Of a stretch of 64,000 nucleotides of DNA, positions 23,179 through 33,266 are shown one piece after another. The notes under the pieces were generated by a model. That model saw only the letters and a program-made list of their open reading frames with translations. It did no database searches and had not been told where the DNA came from. This DNA comes from Streptomyces qinzhouensis (GTDB lineage Bacteria; Actinomycetota; Actinomycetes; Streptomycetales; Streptomycetaceae). How positions within the stretch are numbered: position 1 is the first letter of the stretch; the number at the start of each line of letters is the position of its first letter. Made by a program: the position numbers and the translations under genes. Location of the stretch: positions 1,054,001 through 1,118,000 of the forward strand of contig NZ_CP042266.1 of assembly GCF_007856155.1 (NCBI RefSeq), given 5' to 3'.

Positions 23179-24057
23179 TCAGCGGTCGCGCAGGGCCCGT
23201 TCGCCCGCCTCGCGTATCGCGGCGAGCGGGGCGGGACCGTGGCCGGTCATCAGCTCGACCTGGAGGACGGCCTGGTGGACGAGGAGGTCGAGACCGCCGA
23301 CGACCGCCCCGCCGCGCCCGGCCCAGCCGGCGGCGAGCGGGGTGGGCCAAGGGTCGTAGAGGACGTCGAAAAGGGTGCCGGGCCGCTCGGGGACCCGTTC
23401 GGCGAGGGCGTCGGCGGCCCCGGCCGGGGTGGTGGCGATCACCAGCGGGGCGTCCAGGGCCCCGGCGGCCCGCTCCCAGTCCTCGGTGCGGACGTCCAGG
23501 CCGAGGCGCTCGCCCCAGCCGCGCATCTCGGCGGCCCGGGCCGGGCCGCGGACGTAAGCGGTGACCGGGCCCTCGCAGATCCGGGCGAGCGCGGCGAGCG
23601 CGGAGGCGGCGGTGGCTCCCGCGCCGAGGACGGCCGCGGACGGTACCGCGGTGACGCCCCGTTCGCGCAGGGCGGCGACCATGCCGGGGATGTCGGTGTT
23701 GTCGCCGGTGAGCCGGCCGTCGCCGTCGCGGACGACGGTGTTGACGGCCTCCACCGAGGCCGCCGTGGGACTGATGCCGTCCAGCAGGGGGATGATCGCC
23801 CGCTTGAGCGGCATGGTCAGGGACAGTCCGGCCCAGCCGGAGTCGAGACCCCGGACGAAGCCCGGAAGCGCCGCCTCGTCGATCTCGAAGCGGTCGTACG
23901 TCCACTCCCCGAGCCCCAGCGCGCGGTAGGCGGCACGGTGCAGAACGGGCGAGAGGGAGTGGGCAATCGGCGATCCGAGGACCGCCGCGCGCCGCTTCGC
24001 CGTACCGTCCGCCCGGCCGTCGTCCGCGCCGGTGCGCACTGGGGTCACGATGGTCAC
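23179..24057 (-). CDS. aroE: shikimate dehydrogenase
   Basis: AroE reduces 3-dehydroshikimate to shikimate with NADPH. The 292-residue product has the substrate region GSPIAHSLSPVLHRAAYR, the catalytic Lys in LTMPLKRAI, GDNTDIPGM, and the nucleotide loop LGAGATAAS. The GTG start at 24057 overlaps the mltG stop by GTGA, so it is coupled to mltG, a conserved actinobacterial linkage (mltG-aroE). Confidence 0.95.
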   Translation of the reverse strand: MTIVTPVRTGADDGRADGTAKRRAAVLGSPIAHSLSPVLHRAAYRALGLGEWTYDRFEIDEAALPGFVRGLDSGWAGLSLTMPLKRAIIPLLDGISPTAASVEAVNTVVRDGDGRLTGDNTDIPGMVAALRERGVTAVPSAAVLGAGATAASALAALARICEGPVTAYVRGPARAAEMRGWGERLGLDVRTEDWERAAGALDAPLVIATTPAGAADALAERVPERPGTLFDVLYDPWPTPLAAGWAGRGGAVVGGLDLLVHQAVLQVELMTGHGPAPLAAIREAGERALRDR

Positions 24058-26027
24058 TCCTGGTTCTTCTTCAGCTCTTCCAGATACCGCTGGCGGGCCC
24101 GCTCGTGGTCCTCGTGGTTCACCGAGAACACCGTCTCGTCCTCGGTCACCGAGACAAAGTAGTACCAGCCGCCTTCGGCCGGATTCAAGGTGGAGTTGAT
24201 GGCGGCCATGCCCGGGTTGCCGATCGGCCCCGGCGGCAGACCCTCGATGCTGTAGGTGTTGTACGGGTGCTTGAACTTCCGCACCTTGTTGACGCTGCCG
24301 ATGGCGAGCTTGCTCTCGCCCCGGGCGTAGTTGACGGTGGAGTCGAAGTCGAGCAGGCCGTTGGTCTCGGTGTTGTCGGGCTTGAGCCGGTTGTAGACGA
24401 CCCGGGCGACCTTGTCGAAGTCCTCCTTGTACTTGCCCTCGGCCTGGACCAGGCTGGCGACGGTCAGTACCTCGAGGGCGTTCTTGAGGCCGAGCGCGGC
24501 GGCCTTGTCGGCCAGACCCGCCTTGGTGTGCTCCTCGTTGGCGCGGGCCACCATCTTCTTCAGTACGGCCTCGGGCTTCATGCCCTTGGCCGCGGGATAG
24601 GCCGCCGGGAAGAGGAAGCCCTCCAGCGGGTCCTGGACATCGGGGCCGCCCTTGGCCCAGGCCGGCAGCCCGAGCTTGGCCGAGTGCTCCTTGGCGGTCT
24701 TGGCGGTGGTGCCCGCCTTGAGCTGGAGGCGTTTGTCGATCAGGGCGTAGATCTCGGCGTTCCGCTTGCCCTCGGGGATGATCATGTTGCTGCTGCTGCG
24801 CGGGTCGAGCATCGCCTTGACGGCGTTGGCGCCGGACATCTCCTTGGCGAGGGTGTAGACACCGGCCTGGATGCCCTTGGCCCGCTGGTTGCCGTTGGCG
24901 GCGGAGACGAAGGCCCCGGAGCTCTTGACGACACCCTGCTGTTTCAGGATGCGGCCGATCTCCGCCAGTCCGGCGCCCGGGGGGATCTCGACGATCACGG
25001 AGCCGCTGCCGGCGCCGCTGTAGTCGGGGGCCGAGCCGAACTGTCCCTGCCAGAACTGGTAGCCGAAGTAGGAGACGCCGCCGAGGCCGCTGAGCAGCAC
25101 CGCGGAGACCACCAGACAGGCACAGCCGTTGCGGCTCTTCTTCTTGGGGCGGCCGCCCCGGCGCTCGCCGTCGCCCGCGCCGTCGCCGCCGCGGCGGCGG
25201 GAGGTCCGGGAGGCGGCCGGGTCGTCGTCCGCGGCGGTCTCGTCGCCGCGGTCCTCGCCGTCACCGGTGAAGAAGGGGTGCTTCTCCTCCTCGGGGGCCT
25301 CGGCGTCCCACTCCCCTTCCCGGGCCTCGGGCTCGGCGGGGCGCCGCCCGGGGGGCTGCGGCGGGGGGTAGGCGTCGGGGGTGGCGTAGTAGTCGTTCTC
25401 GGCCTGGCCCTGGTAGCCGGGGACGGGTCCGCTGTAGGTGTCGGCCGGATTGGCGGCGTACGTGTCCCCGGGTGCGGCTCCGTAGGCGACCCCGGGGTCG
25501 GCCGGATGCGGCGGCTGCCCCTGCTGCGGGGCGTGCTGGTGCGCCGCCTGCTGCGGATCGATGCCCTGGTGCTGTGTCTGGTGGGGGTGCCCGCCCTGGT
25601 GCTGCGCCTGCTGGGGGTGCCCGCCCTGGGCCGGGTGCTGCTGCGGATCCTGGGCCTGGTGCGGGTACCCTCCGCCGTCCCACTGGCCCTGTCCGCCCGG
25701 GGCGCCGTTGCCTGCGCCGTAGGCCGACTGCCCGCCGTCGTACTGCTGCTGACCGCCGTCGTACTGCTGCTCCCCGGGGTAGTACTGCTGCCCGCCGGGG
25801 TGCTGCTGGTACTGCTGCTGATACGGATCCTGGGCCTGGGCCTGCTGCTGATACGGGTCCTGGGCCCCGTAGGCCTGCTGCGGCCCGCCCGGCTGCTGCT
25901 GGTACTGCTGCTGACCGCCGTAGGGATCATGGCCGGAAACCGGCTGCGGTCCTTGCCCCTGATCGCCGTAGAAGGGGTCGTCAGGGTGCCAGGGTTCGGA
26001 GCCGGGGCCCCGGCCGTACTCAGTCAT
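24054..26027 (-). CDS. mltG: endolytic murein transglycosylase MltG with long Gln-rich N-terminus
   Basis: MltG cuts nascent peptidoglycan strands at the membrane. In this 657-residue protein, residues 1-300 form a cytoplasmic low-complexity region rich in Gln, Gly, Pro, Tyr and His. A basic stop (RPKKKSRN) precedes one membrane helix at about 301-325, and the YceG domain follows outside. The catalytic Glu is E530 in ASLVQAE; NTYSIEGLPPGPIGNPG is the family signature. ATG 26027 has GGGGA upstream. Many homologues have a short cytoplasmic part, so the N-terminus is the oddity. Confidence 0.94.
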   Translation of the reverse strand: MTEYGRGPGSEPWHPDDPFYGDQGQGPQPVSGHDPYGGQQQYQQQPGGPQQAYGAQDPYQQQAQAQDPYQQQYQQHPGGQQYYPGEQQYDGGQQQYDGGQSAYGAGNGAPGGQGQWDGGGYPHQAQDPQQHPAQGGHPQQAQHQGGHPHQTQHQGIDPQQAAHQHAPQQGQPPHPADPGVAYGAAPGDTYAANPADTYSGPVPGYQGQAENDYYATPDAYPPPQPPGRRPAEPEAREGEWDAEAPEEEKHPFFTGDGEDRGDETAADDDPAASRTSRRRGGDGAGDGERRGGRPKKKSRNGCACLVVSAVLLSGLGGVSYFGYQFWQGQFGSAPDYSGAGSGSVIVEIPPGAGLAEIGRILKQQGVVKSSGAFVSAANGNQRAKGIQAGVYTLAKEMSGANAVKAMLDPRSSSNMIIPEGKRNAEIYALIDKRLQLKAGTTAKTAKEHSAKLGLPAWAKGGPDVQDPLEGFLFPAAYPAAKGMKPEAVLKKMVARANEEHTKAGLADKAAALGLKNALEVLTVASLVQAEGKYKEDFDKVARVVYNRLKPDNTETNGLLDFDSTVNYARGESKLAIGSVNKVRKFKHPYNTYSIEGLPPGPIGNPGMAAINSTLNPAEGGWYYFVSVTEDETVFSVNHEDHERARQRYLEELKKNQE

Positions 26028-26135
26028 TGATCCCCTAGGGCCGCGAGTCGGGCGGGTATACGTCCCGCTGTACGGTTCAGTGCGGCAGCCGTTCGAATAA
26101 GCCGCCCGATGGCGCGGAACGTTACCGTATCGCGA

Positions 26136-26600
26136 TCAGACAATCCCTTCGACGCTCTCACCGGGGGGCGCCCCCGACGCCCGTTCGGACTCCAGTGCGT
26201 TCTGGAGGATCACCACGGCGGCCGCCTGATCGATGAACGAACGGCCCTTTTTGGCCGTCACTCCCGCGGCCCGCAGCCCCTGTCCGGCGGTGACCGTCGT
26301 CATCCGTTCGTCGATGAGCCGCACCGGCACCGGGGCGATCCCCCGCGCCAGCTCCCGGGCGAAGGTCCGGACCTTGCCCGCGGCCGGGCCCTCGCGCCCG
26401 CTGAGCGAGCGGGGCAGTCCGACGACGACCTCGATGGGTTCGTACTCCTCGACGAGCGCGCGCAGACGCCGGTGGGCGGCCGGGACATCACGTCCCGGCA
26501 CGGTCTCCACCGGGGTGGCGAGGACCCCGTCGGGGTCGCACGAGGCGACCCCGATCCGGGCGTCCCCGACGTCGATCGCGAGGCGGCGTCCGCGTCTCAC
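26136..26600 (-). CDS. ruvX: RuvX/YqgF-family Holliday junction resolvase
   Basis: YqgF-type proteins have an RNase H fold and act on branched DNA or in 16S rRNA 5' processing. The 154-residue product has [15 protein letters not shown] with the first acidic residue, [11 protein letters not shown], and the C-terminal [17 protein letters not shown] with the last Asp. The GTG start at 26600 overlaps the alaS stop (GTGA). Its neighbours alaS and mltG are the classic context. Confidence 0.93.
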   Translation of the reverse strand: MRRGRRLAIDVGDARIGVASCDPDGVLATPVETVPGRDVPAAHRRLRALVEEYEPIEVVVGLPRSLSGREGPAAGKVRTFARELARGIAPVPVRLIDERMTTVTAGQGLRAAGVTAKKGRSFIDQAAAVVILQNALESERASGAPPGESVEGIV

Positions 26601-29266
26601 GAGACCTCGGCCACCAGTCGCTCGACGGCGGCGACGGCGTCCGCCACGGCATCCGGGTTCTGCCCGCCGCCCTGGGCGACGTCCGGCTTGCCGCCGCCCC
26701 CGCCACCGAGCGTCTTGGCGGCGGTGCGGACCAGCTCACCGGCCTTGAGCCCGCGCTCACGGGCGGCCTCGTTGGTGGCGATGACGGTCAGCGGACGGCC
26801 GCCCGCCACGGTGAAGAGGGCGACCACGGCGGGCCGGTCGCCGGGGATCCGGCCGCGGACGTCGAGGACCAGCTTGCGCAGATCGTCGGCGGAGGTGCCG
26901 TCCTGGACCCGTCCGGTGACCAGGGCGGTGCCCCGGACGTCCTGGGCGCCCTCGGCGAGCCCGGCGGCGGCGGCGAGCACCTTCTCCGCGCGGAACTTCT
27001 CGATCTCCTTCTCGGCGTCCTTCAGCTTGGCGAGCATCCCGGAGATCTTCTCGGGCAGCTCCTCCGGACGGCCCTTGACCAGCTCCTGGAGCTGGGCGAC
27101 GACCGTGTGCTCCCGGGCGAGGAAGTTATAGGCGTCGACGCCCACCAGGGCCTCGATCCGGCGCACACCGGAGCCGATGGAGGATTCGCCGAGCAGCTTC
27201 ACCAGCCCGAGCTGGGCGGTGTTGCCGACATGCGTACCGCCGCACAGCTCCTTGGAGAAGTCGCCGATGGTGACGACCCGGACCCGCTCGCCGTACTTCT
27301 CGCCGAACTCGGCGATGGCGCCCGCCTTCTTGGCGTCCTCCAGGCTCATGATCTCGGCCTGGACGTCCAGTTCGCGGGCGAGGACCTCGTTGATCCGCTG
27401 CTCGACGTCGGTGAGGACGGTACCGGGGACGGCGGCCGGGGAGCCGAAGTCGAAGCGGAAGCGGCCCGGGGAGTTCTCCGAACCAGCCTGGGCGGCGGTG
27501 GGACCCAGGGCGTCGCGCAGGGCCTGGTGGGTGAGGTGGGTGGCGCTGTGGGCGCGGGCGATGGCCCGGCGGCGCCTGGCGTCGATCGCGGCATGGGCGG
27601 AGGCGCCCACGGTGACCTCGCCGACCTGGACCGAGCCCTTGTGCACGGAGACGCCGGGCACCGGCTGCTGGACGTCGCGGACCTCGATCACGGCGCCGGA
27701 GTCGAGCCGGATCCGGCCCTGGTCGGCCAGCTGGCCGCCGCCCTCGGCGTAGAACGGGGTGCGGTCGAGGACGACCTCGACCTCGTCGCCCTCCACGGCG
27801 GCGGGCGAGGGCACACCGTCGACGAGCAGACCGACGACGGTCGCCTCGCCCTCGTTGGTGAGATAGCCGGTGAACTCGGTGGTGCCGGAGGTGTCGGCGA
27901 CCTCGCGGTAGGCGGAGAGGTCGGCGTGGCCGGTCTTCTTGGACCGGGCGTCGGCCTTGGCGCGCTCCCGCTGCTCCTTCATCAGGCGCCGGAAGCCGTC
28001 CTCGTCCACGGAGAGGCCCTGTTCGGCGGCCATCTCCAGGGTGAGGTCGATGGGGAAGCCCCAGGTGTCGTGGAGGAGGAACGCCTTGTCGCCGGCGAGG
28101 ACGGCGGAACCGGCCTGCTTGGCCTCGGTCACGGCACCGTCGAGAACGTTGGTGCCGGCGTTGAGGGTCTTGAGGAAGCGGGCTTCCTCGGCGAGGGCGA
28201 CGGCCTCGATCCGGCTGCGGTCCGTGATCAGCTCGGGGTACTGCTGTCCCATGGTCCGGATGACCGTGTCGGCCAGCCCGGCGACGACCGGGCCGGTGGC
28301 GCCGAGCAGGCGCATGTTCCGGATGGCGCGGCGCATGATGCGGCGCAGCACATAGCCGCGGCCCTCGTTGCCGGGGGTGACACCGTCGCCGATGAGCATG
28401 ACGGACGTACGGATGTGGTCGGCGACCACGCGCAGGGAGACGTCGGAGGCGTGGTCGGCGCCGTACCGGACGCCGGTCAGCTCGGTGGCCTTGTCCATGA
28501 CGACCCGGAGCGTGTCCGTCTCGTACATGTTCTGCACGCCCTGGAGGATCATGGCGAGCCGTTCGAGACCGAGGCCGGTGTCGATGTTCTTGGAGGGCAG
28601 TTCGCCGAGGATCGGGAAGTCCTCCTTGCCCTGGCCCGGGCCCCGCTCGTACTGCATGAAGACCAGGTTCCAGATCTCCACGTACCGCTCGTCGTTGACG
28701 GCGGGGCCGCCCTCCTCGCCGAACTCCGGACCGCGGTCGTAGTTGATCTCGGAGCAGGGTCCGCAGGGGCCGGGGACGCCCATCGACCAGAAGTTCGGGC
28801 CCATACCCAGCCGCTGGATGCGCTCGGCGGGCACGCCGATGACGTCGCGCCAGATCTGCTCGGCCTCTTCGTCCTCCTTGTAGACGGTGATCCACAGCTT
28901 CTCGGGTTCGAGGCCGAAGCCGCCCTTGTCCCGGGGCGCGGTGAGCAGCTCCCAGGCGTACTTGATGGCGCCTTCCTTGAAGTAGTCCCCGAAGGAGAAG
29001 TTGCCGCACATCTGGAAGAACGTGCCGTGCCGGGTGGTCTTGCCGACCTCTTCGATGTCCGGGGTGCGGACACACTTCTGCACGCTGGTGGCGCGCGGGG
29101 CGGGCGGGCGGCTCTCACCGAGGAAGTACGGCTTGAACGGCACCATGCCCGCGTTGACCAGCAGCAGAGTCGGGTCGTCCGCGATGAGCGACGCGGAGGG
29201 CACGACGGTGTGCCCGCGCTCCTCGAAGAAGCTCAGCCAGCGGCGGCGGATCTCAGCCGACTCCAT
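26597..29266 (-). CDS. alaS: alanyl-tRNA synthetase
   Basis: AlaS charges tRNA-Ala and edits mischarged Ser and Gly. The 889-residue product has the class II core ([43 protein letters not shown]), the editing domain with metal ligands [11 protein letters not shown] and [11 protein letters not shown], a coiled segment ([15 protein letters not shown]) and the C-Ala domain with its Gly run [18 protein letters not shown] 29266 shares one base with the stop of the upstream gene. Confidence 0.98.
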   Translation of the reverse strand: MESAEIRRRWLSFFEERGHTVVPSASLIADDPTLLLVNAGMVPFKPYFLGESRPPAPRATSVQKCVRTPDIEEVGKTTRHGTFFQMCGNFSFGDYFKEGAIKYAWELLTAPRDKGGFGLEPEKLWITVYKEDEEAEQIWRDVIGVPAERIQRLGMGPNFWSMGVPGPCGPCSEINYDRGPEFGEEGGPAVNDERYVEIWNLVFMQYERGPGQGKEDFPILGELPSKNIDTGLGLERLAMILQGVQNMYETDTLRVVMDKATELTGVRYGADHASDVSLRVVADHIRTSVMLIGDGVTPGNEGRGYVLRRIMRRAIRNMRLLGATGPVVAGLADTVIRTMGQQYPELITDRSRIEAVALAEEARFLKTLNAGTNVLDGAVTEAKQAGSAVLAGDKAFLLHDTWGFPIDLTLEMAAEQGLSVDEDGFRRLMKEQRERAKADARSKKTGHADLSAYREVADTSGTTEFTGYLTNEGEATVVGLLVDGVPSPAAVEGDEVEVVLDRTPFYAEGGGQLADQGRIRLDSGAVIEVRDVQQPVPGVSVHKGSVQVGEVTVGASAHAAIDARRRRAIARAHSATHLTHQALRDALGPTAAQAGSENSPGRFRFDFGSPAAVPGTVLTDVEQRINEVLARELDVQAEIMSLEDAKKAGAIAEFGEKYGERVRVVTIGDFSKELCGGTHVGNTAQLGLVKLLGESSIGSGVRRIEALVGVDAYNFLAREHTVVAQLQELVKGRPEELPEKISGMLAKLKDAEKEIEKFRAEKVLAAAAGLAEGAQDVRGTALVTGRVQDGTSADDLRKLVLDVRGRIPGDRPAVVALFTVAGGRPLTVIATNEAARERGLKAGELVRTAAKTLGGGGGGKPDVAQGGGQNPDAVADAVAAVERLVAEVS

Positions 29267-29613
29267 CAGTGGTCCTCATTCCGGTTGTACGAAGAGTGGG
29301 GGCGGTTCGGGTGGGTGGCGCGGGGGCCGCGGCCGGGGCCACCGAGTGCGGGGCGGATCCGCTGGGCGGGCAGTTCGGCGCCGGGCGGTGCGTTCGTGCC
29401 CAGTGCCTCGCCCAACTCCTCCTCGCGCTGGATCATTCCGGCGCGGACGTCGAGGGCGAACTCACGCAGCCGGTGCCCCGCGTCGACCGCGCGGTTCGCG
29501 GCCTGCGCGGCGAGGCTCTCGGGGGTGAGCTGCTGGATCTTGCGATTGACCTTGGTGGTGGCCCAGACGCCGGCTGCGGCGCCTGCGGTGAACCAGAAGG
29601 TGCGGCGGAACAT
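29266..29613 (-). CDS. small membrane-associated protein, DUF6167-like
   Basis: An unknown 115-residue protein. An N-terminal hydrophobic segment ([15 protein letters not shown], residues 6-20) is followed by a helical stretch ([42 protein letters not shown]) and a Pro/Arg-rich tail. It is found upstream of alaS in streptomycetes, with the stop and the alaS start sharing one base (TGATG). The name is from memory of the family and not from a search. Confidence 0.8.
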   Translation of the reverse strand: MFRRTFWFTAGAAAGVWATTKVNRKIQQLTPESLAAQAANRAVDAGHRLREFALDVRAGMIQREEELGEALGTNAPPGAELPAQRIRPALGGPGRGPRATHPNRPHSSYNRNEDH

Positions 29614-29619
29614 CGTGCC

Positions 29620-30081
29620 TCAGCCCTTTCCGCCCCAACGGCCGCGCCCACCGCGCGCCGGGGGCACCCTGCGTCCGACGACCACCGAGCGGGCGGTGCG
29701 GTCACGGCGTCCGCCGCGGTCCTCTCCGGCCTCGCCGGAGGTGCGGCCCATCGCCTTGCGCACGCCGTACCCGAAGGCGGCGACCTTGACCAGCGGGCCG
29801 CCGAAGGTGGAGGCGACCGTGGTGGAGAGCGCGGAGGCGTTGGAGGTGACCTCCTGGACGTCCGTGGCGATCGCGTCCACCCGGTCCAGCTGGGTCTGCG
29901 CGGAGCGGACGGTCGCGGAGGCGTCGCTGAGCAGGGGCACCGCCCGCTCGGTCACCTCGGTCACGAGCCGGGTGGTCGCCCTGAGCGTCTGGGCCAGCCT
30001 CACCAGCACCACGGCGAGGAAGGAGACCAGGATCGCCCAGAAGACGGCCACCAGGATCCCGGCCACCTCTCCACCGGTCAC
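29620..30081 (-). CDS. DUF948-type membrane protein
   Basis: From GTG 30081 the 153-residue product has one N-terminal membrane helix (EVAGILVAVFWAILVSFLAVVLVRL) followed by a coiled-coil-like stretch with regular hydrophobic spacing (TLRATTRLVTEVTERAVPLL ... TQLDRVDAIATDVQ), the pattern of DUF948 proteins, and an Arg/Gly-rich tail. Function unknown. It lies six bases before the DUF6167-like gene, so both are probably co-transcribed with alaS. Confidence 0.82.
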   Translation of the reverse strand: MTGGEVAGILVAVFWAILVSFLAVVLVRLAQTLRATTRLVTEVTERAVPLLSDASATVRSAQTQLDRVDAIATDVQEVTSNASALSTTVASTFGGPLVKVAAFGYGVRKAMGRTSGEAGEDRGGRRDRTARSVVVGRRVPPARGGRGRWGGKG

Positions 30082-30196
30082 GCTGCACCGCTTCCTGCTC
30101 GTCTCGGGGTCCCCCGGGGACCCGGGGATTCGTCCTTCCGAGCCTATCGCGATCCCGGTGGGCCCCCTACCGCATTCCCGGGGCCCCTCGGGTACA

Positions 30197-30246
30197 CGAA
30201 GGCCCGCCGGGCCCCTGCCGGAACGGCAGGGAACGACGGGCCTTCG
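30197..30246 (-). terminator. double hairpin terminator after rpsD
   Basis: An outer 10-bp stem CGAAGGCCCG (30197-30206 with 30237-30246) encloses an inner 8-bp hairpin (30213-30220 with 30224-30231, 3-base loop), 49 bases past the rpsD stop. Confidence 0.7.
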
Positions 30247-30294
30247 GGCGCACGCTCGCACCGGGTGCCCGGGAGGCTTCCCGGGCGCGGTGGA

Positions 30295-30909
30295 TCAGCG
30301 GGCGTAGTACTCGACGACGAGCTGCTCGTCGCAGATGACCGGGATTTCCTTGCGGTTCGGGTCGCGGTCCAGACGGAACGCCAGCGCCTTCAGGTTGACC
30401 TGGAGGTAGCGCGGGGTCTCGCCGTCGGCGGCGAAGCCACCCTCACGCGCGACCTGGAACAGCGGCTTCTCACGGGAGCGCTCGCGCACCGTGATGACAT
30501 CGTCCGGGCGGACGCGGAAGGACGGCTTGTCGACCTTGCCACCGTTGACCTGGATGTGGCCGTGGACGACCATCTGGCGGGCCTGGTAGATGGTGCGGGC
30601 GATGCCCGAACGCAGCACCAGGGCGTCCAGACGACGCTCCAGCTCGACGACGAGCGCCTCGCCCGTCTTACCCTCGGCCTTGCGGGCGCGGTCGTAGGCG
30701 CGCGCCATCTGCCGCTCGCTGATGTCGTACTGAGCGCGCAGGCGCTGCTTCTCCATCAGACGGACCTTGTAGTCCGAGTTCTGCTTGCGGCCACGGCCGT
30801 GCTCGCCCGGCGGGTACGGACGGGCCTCGAAGTACTTGACGGCCTTCGGCGTCAGCGCGATACCGAGCGCACGGGACTTCTTGACCTTGGGACGCGACTG
30901 GTTAGGCAC
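30295..30909 (-). CDS. rpsD: 30S ribosomal protein S4, zinc-free form
   Basis: S4 nucleates 30S assembly and binds 16S rRNA. The 204-residue product has the S4 RNA-binding domain ([33 protein letters not shown]). The N-terminus lacks the four-Cys zinc motif of many S4 proteins, so it is the zinc-independent type. The GTG start at 30909 has GGAGG about 12 bases upstream. It is encoded away from the ribosomal protein operons and diverges from a DUF2470 gene over an iron box. Confidence 0.97.
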   Translation of the reverse strand: MPNQSRPKVKKSRALGIALTPKAVKYFEARPYPPGEHGRGRKQNSDYKVRLMEKQRLRAQYDISERQMARAYDRARKAEGKTGEALVVELERRLDALVLRSGIARTIYQARQMVVHGHIQVNGGKVDKPSFRVRPDDVITVRERSREKPLFQVAREGGFAADGETPRYLQVNLKALAFRLDRDPNRKEIPVICDEQLVVEYYAR

Positions 30910-30932
30910 GTTCTCCAGACCTCCGATATAGG

Positions 30933-30951
30933 TTAGGTTAGGCTCACCTTA
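30933..30951. promoter_or_regulatory. iron box (DtxR/DmdR-type operator)
   Basis: TTAGGTTAGGCTCACCTTA matches the consensus DtxR/IdeR/DmdR iron box TTAGGTTAGGCTAACCTAA at 17 of 19 positions. It lies in the 56-base gap between the divergent rpsD and DUF2470 starts, 14 bases before the DUF2470 ATG, so iron-loaded repressor would block the DUF2470 promoter and possibly touch rpsD. Confidence 0.8.
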
Positions 30952-30965
30952 CTCAAGGAGATCGC

Positions 30966-31808
30966 ATGTCTCGCCCTGGGAACACCAAGCGCATCGCGGA
31001 CAGCACAAAAGACGTCGACCCCGCCACAGCGGGTGTCGAAGCGACGGAGGTCCGTTCAGCTCATGGTCAGCCGCGTCCCAGCGGGCTTGAATCCGCCCGG
31101 ATGCCGTCAGCAGCCGAGCGCACACGAACTCTCGTACAGGGTACATGCTCGGCGGCGCTGCTCATCACGGGCATCGAGACCACCCGCTCGGAGCAGCTCA
31201 TGCCGTCCGCCCGCGCGGTGGGCCCCGACGGCGAGGTCTTCCTGCTGATGCCGGCCGACTCCCCCGCCGTACGGGCCGCCGCCCACGCCCAGGACGACGA
31301 GCTCCGCGCCGTACTGGAGATCACCGATGTCGCGCCGGTCTCCGTCCCGCACCGGATCCGCGGCCGGGCCTGGGTCTCCGGCTGGCTCACCACCACGCCG
31401 GGGGCGGCCGACCCGGGCTCCGCGATGCTGCGTCTCGAGGTCGGCGAGCTGCGGGTGGACGATCTGTGGGGCACCTCCCCGGTCGACCCGGAGGACTTCA
31501 CCCGGGCCGCCCCCGATCCGCTCGCCGGCCACGAGGCGGAGCTGCTCCAGCATCTGCACACGGCCCACGGGCCCCAGATGCGGGAGCTGTGCGGACTGCT
31601 CGGGGAGCGGGCGGCCGCGCTGTCCGGACCCGGCGGCGAGGGCCCCGCGCCCCGGGCGGTCCCACTGGCCCTGGACCGGTTCGGACTGCGGGTGCGGTTC
31701 ACCGGGGCCCACTGCTTCGACGCCCGCTTCGACTTTCCCGAGCCCGTACGCGATATCACCGGGCTGCGCCGGGCCATGCACACCCTCTTCGAGGCGGCCG
31801 CGCACTGA
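30966..31808 (+). CDS. DUF2470 / HugZ-like heme-utilisation family protein
   Basis: A 280-residue soluble protein. Residues from about 50 to 150 resemble the split-barrel flavin/heme-binding fold (TLVQGTCSAALLITGIE, MPADSPAVRAAAHAQDDELRAVLEITDVAP); the C-terminal part (LLQHLHTAHGPQMRELCGLL ... VPLALDRFGLRVRF) matches DUF2470, found in heme oxygenase-like HugZ proteins. ATG 30966 has AAGGAG at the right spacing. The iron box just upstream supports a job in heme or iron handling. The first 45 residues look disordered. Confidence 0.82.
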   Translation: MSRPGNTKRIADSTKDVDPATAGVEATEVRSAHGQPRPSGLESARMPSAAERTRTLVQGTCSAALLITGIETTRSEQLMPSARAVGPDGEVFLLMPADSPAVRAAAHAQDDELRAVLEITDVAPVSVPHRIRGRAWVSGWLTTTPGAADPGSAMLRLEVGELRVDDLWGTSPVDPEDFTRAAPDPLAGHEAELLQHLHTAHGPQMRELCGLLGERAAALSGPGGEGPAPRAVPLALDRFGLRVRFTGAHCFDARFDFPEPVRDITGLRRAMHTLFEAAAH

Positions 31809-31837
31809 GCCCGGTGCGACCGCGCCCGGGGTGTCGG

Positions 31838-33187
31838 TCAGCCGCCGCGCAGCCGCTCCCGCACCTTCTCCACCACATCCGCGTACCGTGCCTCGGCCCC
31901 GTACCGCGTGGGCTCGTAGTAACGCTTGCCGTGCAGGGCGTCCGGCGCGTACTGCTGGGCGGCGATGGCACCGGGGACGTCGTGCGGATACACATAGCCC
32001 CGGGCATGACCCAGCGCCGCCGCCCCTTTGTAGTGGCCGTCCCGCAGATGGGCCGGGACGGAACCGGCGAGCCCGGCCCGCACATCGGCCAGTGCTGCGC
32101 CGATCGCCGTCGTCGCGGTGTTCGACTTGGGCGCCAGCGCCAGCGCGATCGTGGCATGGCTCAGGGTGAGCGCGGCCTCCGGGAAGCCGATCATCGCCAC
32201 GGCCTGGGCCGCGGCCACCGCCAGCGGCAGCGCGGTGGGGTCGGCCAGCCCGATGTCCTCACTGGCCGAGATCATCAGCCGCCGGGCGATGAACCGCGGA
32301 TCCTCGCCCGCGTCGATCATCCGGGCCAGATAGTGCAGCGCCGCGTCCACGTCCGAGCCCCGGATGGACTTGATCAGCGCGCTCGCCACGTCGTAGTGCT
32401 GGTCGCCGTCGCGGTCGTAGGTCACGGCGGCCCGGTCCACCGTCTCCTCGACCGTCGCCAGAGTGATCTCCGCCTCGCCCTTGTCGAGCGCGGCGCCCGC
32501 CGCGGCCTCCAGGGCGGTCAGGGCCCGGCGGGCGTCCCCGCCCGCGACCCGCAGCAGATGCGCCTCGGCGTCCTCCGGCAGGCCGACCGCGCCGCCGAGC
32601 CCGCGCTCCTCGCTCAGCGCCCGCCGCAGCAGGCCCCGCAGATCGTCGTCGGTCAGCGGCTCCAGTGTCAGCAGCAGCGAACGGGAGAGCAGCGGTGAGA
32701 TCACCGAGAAGTACGGATTCTCGGTGGTGGCGGCGATCAGGGTGACCCAGCGGTTCTCCACGGCGGGCAGCAGAGAGTCCTGCTGGGCCTTGGAGAAGCG
32801 GTGGATCTCGTCGAGGAAGAGGACGGTCTCCTTGCCGAAGCCGCCCGCCGCCCGGCGCGCGCCGTCGATCACCGCCCGCACCTCCTTGACGCCCGCGGTG
32901 ATCGCCGACAGCTCGACGAAGCGCTTCTCGGTCGCCCGCGAGACCACATACGCCAGGGTCGTCTTCCCGATCCCGGGCGGACCCCACAGGATCACCGACG
33001 AGGCACCGGCGGGACCCCCGCCGCTCTCGCCCACCAGTCTGCGCAGCGGGGCGCCGGGCCGCAGCAGATGGCGCTGCCCGACGACCTCGTCCAGGGTGCG
33101 CGGTCGCATCCGCACGGCGAGGGGGCCGGCGGTCGGATCCTTCTCCAGGCGTTCTTCGGCGGCGGCGGTAAAGAGATCGGGCTCCAC
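31838..33187 (-). CDS. rarA: replication-associated recombination protein A (AAA ATPase)
   Basis: RarA/MgsA acts at stalled replication forks. The 449-residue product has Walker [10 protein letters not shown], Walker B LFLDEIHR, sensor [11 protein letters not shown], and the family C-terminal tetramerisation region ([21 protein letters not shown]). GTG start at 33187 gives [17 protein letters not shown]. It converges with the DUF2470 gene, 29 bases away. Confidence 0.95.
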   Translation of the reverse strand: MEPDLFTAAAEERLEKDPTAGPLAVRMRPRTLDEVVGQRHLLRPGAPLRRLVGESGGGPAGASSVILWGPPGIGKTTLAYVVSRATEKRFVELSAITAGVKEVRAVIDGARRAAGGFGKETVLFLDEIHRFSKAQQDSLLPAVENRWVTLIAATTENPYFSVISPLLSRSLLLTLEPLTDDDLRGLLRRALSEERGLGGAVGLPEDAEAHLLRVAGGDARRALTALEAAAGAALDKGEAEITLATVEETVDRAAVTYDRDGDQHYDVASALIKSIRGSDVDAALHYLARMIDAGEDPRFIARRLMISASEDIGLADPTALPLAVAAAQAVAMIGFPEAALTLSHATIALALAPKSNTATTAIGAALADVRAGLAGSVPAHLRDGHYKGAAALGHARGYVYPHDVPGAIAAQQYAPDALHGKRYYEPTRYGAEARYADVVEKVRERLRGG

Positions 33188-33215
33188 ACGGAAAGCCTAT
33201 GTCAGGCCACTGACA

Positions 33216-33240
33216 GCGCCCCCGGGAAGGCCGGGGGCGC
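33216..33240 (-). terminator. hairpin after the VKOR-family gene
   Basis: GCGCCCCCGG pairs perfectly with CCGGGGGCGC across a 5-base loop, 27 bases past the VKOR-family stop and before rarA. Confidence 0.6.
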
Positions 33241-33266
33241 GGGGTGCGGGATGCGGCGGGCCGGGA

